Assembly: GCF_027942865.1 (NCBI RefSeq)
Contig: NC_134514.1
Location: 16,291,965 to 16,355,964 of the forward strand
DNA length: 64,000 nucleotides
Origin: Odontesthes bonariensis
Taxonomy: Eukaryota > Chordata > Actinopteri > Atheriniformes > Atherinopsidae
Direction: 5' to 3'
A model generated the notes under the pieces. The model was given only the letters and a program-made list of their open reading frames with translations. It did no database searches and was not told the origin of the DNA. The stretch's first letter is position 1; the number at the start of each line of letters is the position of its first letter. The translations under genes and the position numbers were made by a program. This document shows positions 12,840-25,600 of this stretch, one piece after another.

Positions 12840-12970
12840 CCTCAACGTCACCAAGGATACCAAACACAACATTGCGAACAAATATGGTCATGTACGTCAG
12901 CGGAACTCCGAGGCGGGACTTCAACGCTAGAAATGTCTACTCTAGGAGGATGGCTTCATTCATAAGACAA
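12840..12970 (+). promoter_or_regulatory. fosb: Probable fosb core promoter
   Basis: Within 130 bp there are a CRE-like AACGTCACC (12844-12852), a one-mismatch serum-response CArG box ACAAATATGG (12880-12889), a second CRE-like TACGTCAGC (12892-12900), and CATTCATAAGAC (12957-12968). The last resembles, as I remember it, the sequence at the start of the human FOSB transcript. CArG and CRE elements are the known inputs to immediate-early Fos-family promoters. I saw no perfect CC(A/T)6GG within about 1.2 kb upstream. The transcription start is inferred. Confidence 0.5.
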
Positions 12971-13749
12971 GATCTGCTGCCGTGCACAGTCACCTTTCAC
13001 GAGTCAACGTCCTCCGGCGTTCCGTTAACGGACTTTATGGATCTATAATCGCACGTTTGGAGAGCGGATAACAGAGAGCAGTGCGAGGATTTACAGCAAA
13101 ACGAGAGGACTTCCGCGAGAATTGAGCTGGAGCACATTGGCAATATACCTTAAGCGCAGGATACTGGATTAAGCTTCTTAATGCAACTTTTTTGGAAAGA
13201 AACCAAGACCATCTCACCGGGGCATAACAAAAAGCCGGGACACGGTAAGACAACACTAACTTTACGCGGGCAGTGTACAGAGTAGGCTACCGTGCTTTAA
13301 ATGAATATTTGCTTCCTTGGAGGAAAATAGAAAATAAAATCTCGGATTTAAAAGTAGGTGAAACATCTGTCCACCGCTGCGTATCTGACTGCCTAACAGG
13401 AGATGCTGCGAGACATGTTTCTTCTGTTAGTACTGCGTTCACGAAACGATTGTTTTTAACAAACCATCTCACTTTAGCCATAGTCTTCATGGTCAATTCT
13501 TTTACAAAGACAGTTTGCCACGCCGTGGGGTTTCGCACCGTTTGTCCCGACAGAGAAATGCATATAGCCTATAGAAGCAGCGAGTTGGTTTTGGTTAATT
13601 GGCTGGCCGATAACATCAGTAATTTTCTCCCCACAATACCTCTGATTTAGTAACCTTCTTGTGCGTGCCGCTGCCCTGCAGCTGCAGGTGACATCGCGCG
13701 CTCTCTGGTAACTGCAGGTGTCACGTTCTCTGTCGGTCCCTGCGGGGAG
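12960..13749 (+). other. fosb: Probable fosb 5' UTR
   Basis: The sequence between the inferred transcription start and the ATG has several upstream ATGs, for example a 3-codon frame from 13037 and a 125-codon frame at 13273-13650. No family is recognisable in them. A donor-like ACGGTAAGA (GT at 13244) and an acceptor-like CTGCCCTGCAG ending at 13681 could remove most of these ATGs as a 5'-UTR intron. Human FOSB has no such intron as far as I know. Confidence 0.45.
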
Positions 13750-17196
<3,447 letters not shown>

Positions 17197-18380
17197 TAGA
17201 CCGACAGACACATGCACACACGTTAACATGCACACACACGATGCTCGCTTGAAGTAGAGCCTGAGACCTGTTCGCGCACAATGCCAATCAGTCTCACTCT
17301 CTGAGGAAAAAAAATATTCTAACCTGATTGAGTTAAAGTTTGCACCTTCTTTAATGCATTCCAATTAAGAGCCATAGGACGAGTTGCACATTTGACCTAA
17401 CTTCAAACATTGAGCTAATACGATTATGACATCTTTTGTTTTGTATTGAGAAGAATACTTGCAACAGGGCATGATAAGTGAATCACAAACTGAGTAACAA
17501 AAGTCCATGTTGCCAATCCTAAGTGCCCTGAATCAATTAATTAATTCACAATGAATTCTTTTATTCCAATACTCTCATTGAGTGAAATTCAACATGCTCA
17601 TGTTACAGCCCAACAAGCACCAATGCCCCCACCTTGTTCCCTCTGCCGGTGGCCCCTCTGCTAGTGCTCTTGCTCTCATCCTTTTCCATCCTGTTCTCCC
17701 CTCTTCCTCTTGTAGAATGTATTTGTGCAAATCTGAAATAGCGATGGAGGACAATTTGTTCAGGGTCTTTTCTTGAGAAAGGCAGACTGCTGATCTGTTC
17801 ATCTCTTCATCTGCTCGGCTTCCGTCTGCTTCTTCATTTGCTGCTTGGACTTGGCAAGTTGAGGATCTGAATATCACAGCCTCCTCTAAATCTTGTGCTT
17901 ACTTCTCTTGTTTTTTTAAAAAAAATTCCTCTGCCGTCTGCCTACCTGCCATGCGACCCATCTCTACCCATCTCTGTTTTCTCCTCTTCTGTCTCTCTAT
18001 TTCTCCCTCTCTTTGAAGTCTTCGACCCCCGAGAGCCCGAAGACCCCCGAGAGCCCTTGGGACCTTGAGTGAAAGCCGGCACAACTAACATACCCTTTTG
18101 CACCCTGTCATTCAAGGATTTGGATGCAACATACCCAAAAGGAAGGACCTTTTCTTGGAGGTCATTGCTCAGATACTTAAAATGAACAGCAGCTACATAC
18201 TTTTAGCACGCACACAGAAGCATAACCGATGAACACACAATGCAAGATGGATGCCACTGTCTTCTGCTGAGCCATTTTTCATGTTCACACAAAAAAGATT
18301 AGACACATCTCTTGATAGGCTGGGGAGAAATTAAGTACAGACTCAAACAGAGAATGGATAGAGGATGAATCTCATCCTAG

Positions 18381-18433
18381 CCATCCATCCATCCATTCAT
18401 CCATCCATCCATCCATCCATCCATCCATTCATC
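18381..18433. repeat. (CCAT)n microsatellite
   Basis: About 13 CCAT units with two CCATT/CATTCAT interruptions, inside the inferred fosb 3' UTR. A second CCAT run lies at 39843-39878. Confidence 0.95.
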
Positions 18434-19435
18434 AAAAGTTGATAAAAGAGCCAAATGTTAAACACAAGCAAAAAAAAGACAAAAAAAAGACAGGAAAAAC
18501 ACTTCTGCTATTGCCAGTTGTGTGGAATGATGACCTTAGAAGAGCACCTTCACAGAGCCTCATCACCCAGGGCCTACAAACGTATATTCTCATCGTTGCT
18601 TTCAAGAATCTGAACTGAAGAGACAGACGTTTTGTTGCAGCACACCAGCTCCGAGTTTTGCTCAGAATCTACCAGATGTGAACCGATGCCTTTATGTAGA
18701 GGAGGGATTTTATTCCCTTTTAATCACAGGGATTCAGACAACCTCTAAACATTGGGCTCAGTGGTCTCTGTGCCCCCCCTGTTCTCTGAGCGGAGATGAG
18801 GTGGGGGTGCGTTTATTGTGAGTGTGTCCACTCTGAGGCAGCTGGCCCGTTTATTTCTTTCTTTATTGAGGTTGATGTGGCGAGCGACCACAAAGCAAGA
18901 CCTGGAAACAAGAAGGGGAGAACATGCGGGCTGATGTGTGGAGTGAGCGTCCTTTCTTCGCCTGTGAATTAGTAAAATTTGTTTCTCCTGTATGTTTGAG
19001 TGAGAACTGTTATATATTTTAATGTTTATGTTTGTTTGTGTGTTACATTGTTTTGCATTGACCCCTGCTTTCTCTTGTACTGTTGCTGAGTCTTGTTTTT
19101 TTTAATTATTTTATTTTGTTGATTTAATCAGAGTATTTTCTCATACATGTTACTATTATTATTGCTTTGTAACTGCTGTTTTATTATTTTATTGTATTTT
19201 CATTTGGCAACTTTGGAGGCATGTTGTGCACTACAAAAAATTCTTATTATACGTCTATATACATATACATCTACATAGGTAACATGTACTGTATATGTAT
19301 TAGTGTATGTGCCATGATTGTAAAGTACGAATGTCTGCAGATCTAAATGGGATATTTTTGTCTATGAAGAACAAGGTAAAATGTTAAAATGAATATTTTT
19401 CTAAAGGAACAAAAAAAAGAGAGACTATATAATAG

Positions 19436-19534
19436 ATTTAAAATACTGCCCTGTCCTAAACATGAAGCACGATGTTACTGCCTCTGTCAATGTGTATTTA
19501 TGTTTTATATAAAGCACTATCCAAGATACATTTA
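19436..19534 (+). promoter_or_regulatory. fosb: AU-rich element cluster in fosb 3' UTR
   Basis: ATTTA pentamers lie at 19436-19440, 19496-19500 and 19530-19534, with another upstream at 19122-19126, in strongly AT-rich sequence (GTGTATTTATGTTTTATATA). Fos-family messages are known for ARE-driven rapid decay. The position just before the poly(A) signal fits that role. Confidence 0.55.
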
Positions 19535-19652
19535 ATGTGTGTTTATAACAATGATGTTAGAAGGTTGTGGTAACACCTTTGTTTTCTTTCTCAGTGAGGT
19601 CTGTCCCAAAGCTACTGACACCTTAATGCCACTTAACCCTTAGCGTGAAGCA

Positions 19653-19658
19653 AATAAA
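19653..19658 (+). terminator. fosb: fosb polyadenylation signal
   Basis: AATAAA in GTGAAGCAAATAAACAG, followed within 25-45 bases by the GT-rich AAGTGTGATTGAATGTC. It is the first canonical signal after the ARE cluster. A second AATAAA at 19967-19972 is a possible alternative. Confidence 0.6.
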
Positions 19659-19675
19659 CAGAAAAAAATATATAT

Positions 19676-22612
19676 AAAGTGTGATTGAATGTCAATTGAA
19701 ATATTAAATATGTTCAGACAACAACATGACTAACCTGTTTAATTCCCAGAGCAAAGTTTCATATGCAGTATCTGTCCGTTATGAGCATATCACTTAACAT
19801 ATTTACAGAAATGTGTGTTCGATGGAGAACTAACATTTCAGCTTTGACGAATGGACGCTACAGAGTTACATTCTATTCATTCTTGTACTCAAGAATATGT
19901 GTTGTCTGAAATATCAGAAAAAATCCTGTGATTGTATTTGCTGAATGGGAAGCTTTATTTTCATCGAATAAACACGTTCATTCAAAACAATGACTAGATT
20001 AATGGTATGAATATTTGTTCCAACGTGGCTCTCGGTCGTCAGAGAATTGCCAGACCTCTTTTTTTTTTCCAACGTTGAATATGGAGTGTGTTTGTACAGA
20101 TGTTGCAAATGCCTGTTGACTTCCTTCAAATGCAAATGTGATGAAATTATGTTCTGGTGTCAGAATAAGCATAAAATATATTCAATAGTTCTCATGTATA
20201 TAGGTTTTTGTGGTGCTACTTATATAGATTGTGACGATGAGGCAGTAAAATATTGAATGGTGGAAGGTTGCAAACACACCTTTTTAACTGAGGCTTTGAG
20301 CAAATGAAAACGTGGCTTAACTCAACAGGATGTTTTATTCCAAATGGAGGCCAATAACAGTGAATCCCCAGCAGTAAAAGCTTTAATAGCTCTGTGATCA
20401 CTTGTGATTTGACCATAGTTTAATATAACTGCCTGCTACATTTTTAAGTGTGACAAACGGATCTCAGAAGCCTCTTGTACTGTACCTGCACTCCACACTT
20501 ATGCCCCTGATCACCACGCATTCTTTCATTTGGTTTCTTTCTTGAGACTGTCTGAAGTTGCTTTAAATATCTGTGAGGTTGCAGTCACAAATGGTTTGCA
20601 AATGAATTGGAAAGGGTGACACAAAAGAAAGTAAAAGATAATTCAGAGCTAATAGTTATAAGACAGTGAGCCTGCCTGCCTCTACCTGTACTGTACAATG
20701 GTTATGATAGCATTAACTGAACAAGAGCTTTCCTATTTTTCTATGTGAGGTGAATGTTGCTGTGTTTCTATTTTTCCACAATTTCCATTTGAGCTCTGAT
20801 TTCATATTATCCCTGTTATGAAATGCAATACTTACAATCCTCTTGGATGAACATAATGTAGCAAATCCTGCAGTAATCAGACTGACTGCTACTATATGTC
20901 AAGTGTGATGATGTATTGCTTTACTTATCAACTTTTGTTACAGTATTAAACATTATCATGAATATTCAAAGTAAGATTTATTTTGAGATAATTCTAATGA
21001 AAAAAAAATTCTGGAAAATATATATATTTTTTTCATTTACTGACGATTCATAGAGACTATCAAGGCTCCAACATTTCAGGAAGCTTTTCTTAGAGTCCAT
21101 TTTTCTGATCAATGTTTCATCTTTTTTTTCTTGTTCTTTCCTTCTGGGAGCACTTAGTCACCTTTGGAATATATGAGAAATATGACAGATGTGAAATCAT
21201 TTGAGGTTACACAAGTGAAAGGCCCAAAGGAATTTAAAAAGAAGATGTCATTTAGGGTGCTTAGATAAATGCATAGCATGGTTGTGAAGGTTCTCTGAGA
21301 TCAATAGTGTCTATTTTTCCAGTGCAAATAAGTTGAGATAACTTATTGATACTCACTACAAAGTAAAGAGGACATATTTTATAGCCTCATTCTCATTTGT
21401 TTCTACTTATGAAGAGGACCAAAATGTAGAACATATTTTCTTTGTTGCCTTTGCTGACTCTGTTCTCTGATTCTCTGCGCCCAGATTTCAGCTTCTGGTC
21501 CTTTTTGCTACCCTAAAAGTTTACATTAAAGTTTTTTTTTTCTCAATTCCTAGTCTGTAAAAGCTGGGTAAGCTGTCTCCTTTAATGAGGGTTTGACCAA
21601 ATAACACTCAAATTCTCAAATTGTGAAGAATTAAATAAATAAAAATCATATGATAAGATGAATGTGTCTTGCTTTTAAATGTGTAAATGAGGTCTAACCC
21701 TAACTCCACATGATTTCTGTAGGTGTGTGTGTGTAAACTTCTGCTCAAATATTTACATGGTTTCCCTCATTCCTCATACACTGCTTGTTCTCTGTTTCTG
21801 TATGTATAACTGTCCTTGGAGGTGTGTATCCCTAACTGCAGGTGGGAATTATAATCCTTGACCTGAGGAATTGCCTTTACTTGTGCTGTACAATGCACTT
21901 TGTAGAGCGGTCATTAAGTCTCTCTCCTCAATGTACAAGTCTGTAAACTCTCCATGATCTGGACTGAACACACTAAATTACTTTCTATGTGTTATCCTTA
22001 GGGTGAACCAGTTTTGATCAATGGTGGTTTCTGGATCTCAAGTGCTCATGTTTTGCCTGATTAAAAGGTTAAATCCCTTGAGCTCCCAGCCATGAGAGAA
22101 AGCCTCTTGAGTTAGCAGTTTTCAAAAACCGAAATTACATCCAGCTGACCTTTTAGCCTCATACCTTTTTTTTCCTCTCTTTCCTTTAATTCCTCTGCTT
22201 ATGCTTTTACTTATTTATTTCTTTATTATTATTTATTTTTTTAAGTTTGTCATTTGATTTGTAAAGCACTTTAAGTTGCTCTTATGCTTGAAAAGTGCAA
22301 CATAAATTAAGTTAAATTTTAATTAAAGCTGTTTTTAGCAATACGATAACTAGATTATGTAGTAGAGCATTTAGCAAATAACAAGTCTGTTTTATGTAGA
22401 TCTAAAAACAAAAAGTCTGAGACTTCAGGACATTCATGGTCCTTTTAGACTGAAGTGATCAGGGCTGAGTGTGTTCATGATCCTGTTTTATGTGGATGAG
22501 CAGTCTATGTCGCCATCTAGTGGCCATAAATGAATATTGTAAACGACGTTGTCGTGTCGTTCGCGCTCCCCCGGATGTTGCGTGACAAGAGAAGCGCCGG
22601 CTATGCGAATGC
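19676..22612. other. Intergenic spacer between fosb and the C19orf47 homologue
   Basis: AT-rich sequence with no recognisable exon. A retroposon-tail-like piece (GTAAAGCACTTTAAGTTGCTC) lies at about 22245-22320, preceded by T/A-rich sequence with several ATTTA motifs (22205-22245). The last 100 bases before 22612 turn GC-rich and form the next promoter. Confidence 0.65.
22245..22320 (+). repeat. Retroposon 3'-tail remnant
   Basis: TTTGTAAAGCACTTTAAGTT .. AAAAGTGCAACATAAATTAAG resembles the common fish tail GTAAAGCACTTTG..GGTGCTATATAAATAAAG. It is diverged, with no attached coding part. Confidence 0.35.
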
Positions 22613-22639
22613 TGACGTCACCACACGTTTGTCGTAAAC
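22540..22639 (+). promoter_or_regulatory. C19orf47: Promoter of the C19orf47 homologue with consensus CRE
   Basis: A CpG-rich, TATA-less stretch sits immediately 5' of the start codon. It contains a full palindromic CRE/ATF site TGACGTCA at 22613-22620, 19 bases before the ATG. Full CREs near the start site are typical of constitutive, CREB/ATF-bound promoters. Activity is inferred. Confidence 0.55.
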
Positions 22640-22658
22640 ATGGCGTCCGTAACAACAG
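22640..22658 (+). CDS. C19orf47: C19orf47 coding exon 1
   Basis: A 19-base coding exon encodes MASVTT plus the first base of codon 7. The donor is CAG|GTGAGA. It is too short to show as an open frame; it is supported by frame, splice fit and similarity to the human start (M.SVTMATSEW). Confidence 0.85.
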
Positions 22659-25600
22659 GTGAGAACATAAAGGCCCTGCTGACCAACCATAGCACTTTAC
22701 CGCAATTAAGATATTTCAGTACTCCTCTGTGAGAAATGGCCGCTGCATAAATTCTAAACCTTTTCTCAAAAGATTTATGTCGTTGCCCCTTTATACTAGG
22801 TAACAATGATGGCTGTTTTAGATGTAGGGCTAAAGCTAACGCTAGGAAAATGCTAACACAAGCGGTTCAGATAGTATGCTTACCTCGATACATTCAATAT
22901 GTGATATCATATTAATCGATAAAACAGAATGACAACGGGTAACGGTACGCAGAGATGTTGGTCTGTTAAAAATGTGAATAGGTCAAGTTGCCAGCTTTTC
23001 GTCCTATGCTAACGTTAGCCAGCCATCACCAAACATACAGTATATCAGATATCAAATCAGATATTCACGCTCGAAAGCCAATGTTTTCACCGTAACTGTA
23101 TATCGCTGTAATACCCATTATCAGTACCTCCGTGACTCTTATTTCTGGTTGTGACTTGTTGAGTCCCCGAGTGTCAAACGATAATTTAACCACCGTGTGA
23201 GTTTCAAGTCAGTGTGGCAGAGTTCATCTGAAACGGGGCATGTTCATTCTGCCCCCTTCATTCTGTATCTGTGACTCCGGCCACAAGATGTTTCGTAATT
23301 GGTAGTATAAATAACCTCCAGCTACCTCTGGTCAGCATGTGTTAGACCTTAGCACTCTACAGTCCTCTCAGGTTTACGTCTCCCACTGGCGGCTGGTGTC
23401 GGTTTGCTCTCCTACGTTAGTCCACAGTATTTACTGTCAACCATCACAAACTGTAGAACTGTACTTTTGTTTAGCACCTTCAATGTGACCACAACCACAG
23501 CAAAAAATGATATGATCATATATAACTAATGGTTGATAACTGCAGCCTGTTTCTGAGCGTGTTCTCAGCTTTTCATTGTTTCAGATAATTTTTAATGAGG
23601 GTCAGCAAGCTGCTTTATGGGCTTGTGGTTCATGTGGTTAGTGACCATTAGAAACGGTAAGGTTTTTGCTCTAGTGATCAGATAATGATAAGTATTCCTT
23701 TTATTTTTCCTTTCAGCCACCTCAGAGTGGATTCAGTTTTTTAAGGATGCAGGGATCCCAGCCGGTCTCGCTGTCACTTATGCAGTTTCTTTTGTGGACC
23801 ACAGGTAAGATCTAATTTTTCACATCTCGTGTTCTTATAATCTTCATCGAGATTCTTTTTATGACTCTTTGTGCCACTGCAGAATTCAGAAGAACATGTT
23901 GATGGACCTCAGTAAAGACATCATGATGGACCTCGGCATTACAGTCATCGGCGACATCATTGCCATTCTTAAACATGCCAAACAGGTCTACAGGCAGGTG
24001 AGGCCAGCCTTCGTGCTTTGAACCTTTGAGCATAGTTAACGTTTTCATTTGAGCAGACACGAACAGTGTAGTGGAGAACTTCTGGGTCTAAAACTATCAA
24101 CAGCTGCACAAAAAAAAAAAAAAAAAGCACAATGAACATCTTTTCACCAGGTCATTCGTGTGAAAAGTGAAAAATAAACATTTGTATCTCGACTCTCAAG
24201 GAAATATTTTTGATCCTTTTTCCAGTGTTTGACAAAGCGTACTTAGTTAATTATCTGATCAGTGTGTAATCAGAAAAAGATTTATTAGAGCTACTGCCTC
24301 CCAGTCAGCAACGTCAGTGCAGGATGCAAATTCTTATTATTCTTCATGTTTCCCTGTTGCAGGACATGTGCAAAATGGCAACTGAGGCCATCACCTCAGG
24401 ACAGACCAGTGTTCAAGCTGAGCTCAGAAGAACCGCCAATACTCGTAAGCAACAGAATTTTGGTGTATAGCTTCCTGTTTGGTTTTCCAAAATTATTTTA
24501 TTGACCCGATCTCATGACTTCAGTAGAGTGACGCATCATTGTGACCAAGAAGTGGATCATATAGGAATCTATAAATCATCAGTTTTATCATGATGCATTA
24601 TGTCTGCGGCATCTGCTATGATTCAGAACTTGGTCAAGTTGATGAGGCTGAGTGGTCAATGTAGTTTGTGAAAGCAAAGTTGCCACTTAATTGTGATAAA
24701 GGATGAAGTTCTCCATTATGTATTGGCCCTGCCTGTTGCCCTGAATACAAGAGAATGTTGAATTAGAGGAACCAAATTATCTACTTACAAATTATTGCCA
24801 GTAAAGATTTTTGGACAGGTGGACTTTCCAAGGATTCATTGTTCACTGAAATTCAGAGTATCACACTCCTCAGCTTCTGGCTGAATATTATCCATCTAGT
24901 TATGAGTGATTTTCTAGTTTATAATCTAGTGTTGCCAGTGATTAGTCTCAAAAACATTTTACAGAGTCTGAAATTTACTTATAGCAGTCAAATGCATGAT
25001 AAAGCTGACCCCAGGTTAACTTGGTGTTGAGGTCGTTTCAATGGGTCATTGTTGCCACTTATAACGTCTTTACTTTGAATTCTTTGAATTTTTTTATGCT
25101 CCTTTCCATGGTGGAAACAAGGCTTTTTAATGTTCTTTCTCCAGATGATTTAATGTAATTGTCAAATTCACATGTTGAATTTTACCGGCACAATATTGTT
25201 ACGACTGGAAAAAATCCAAACATTTTCACCTGAAGTGAACAGATCTGAGCACTTTGAAGTTTTGGCACCTTTCAGCTCTATTTTCAGTTTGAAAAGGGAC
25301 TTACTTTATTCCAAATTTAGTGTAAATTTTTGGCTTTGTCAGCAGTAAATAAGTCATCATCAACAATAGTGTTAACACAAGGAATTTACATTACGGTTTT
25401 CAGAGTTAGCCCTGTCCCTTGTCTTTGGAAATTAACATTATGAAGCTTTTTGGTAAACAACCAAAAACGCACCGTTAAAGGACGTTTTTCTCTTTTTCTT
25501 AGCTGCTACTCGCATGATTGCCAACGCCTTGAGCCATGACTCCCCGCCAGCCACTCCAGTTCGCCGACCTGACAACCGTCTCTCTGTCACAGTGTCCAAC

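Larger units (their letters stand above)
8986..12840. other. Gene-free sequence immediately upstream of fosb
   Basis: No coding exon is recognised. A LINE/SINE-type tail is at about 10700-10855. The part from about 11150 to 11850 is richer in CpG. It contains an ETS-type CCGGAAG at 11180-11186 and an RFX X-box match GTTACCACGGAAAC at 11215-11228. A second, palindromic X-box match lies at 10320-10332. These look like enhancer or promoter elements rather than genes. The rest is unremarkable. Confidence 0.6.
17197..19675 (+). other. fosb: fosb 3' UTR (inferred)
   Basis: About 2.5 kb without a recognisable gene runs to a good polyadenylation signal at 19653. It is AT-rich in its distal half. Its last part has a cluster of ATTTA pentamers of the kind that destabilise immediate-early mRNAs. 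A CCAT microsatellite lies at 18381-18433, and a small GC-rich tandem repeat with an acceptor-like site lies at about 18018-18072. The length is inferred from the signals, not from transcripts. Confidence 0.6.

Noticed and set aside
12600..12890. Several single-mismatch CArG boxes upstream of fosb (12622, 12657, 12880)
   Set aside because: One-mismatch CArG matches are common in AT-rich DNA; only the one nearest the inferred start, beside CRE-like sites, is kept as part of the promoter.
13273..13650. 125-aa plus-strand frame just upstream of fosb
   Set aside because: Lies in the inferred fosb 5' UTR or a possible UTR intron; no recognisable homology; at most an upstream ORF.
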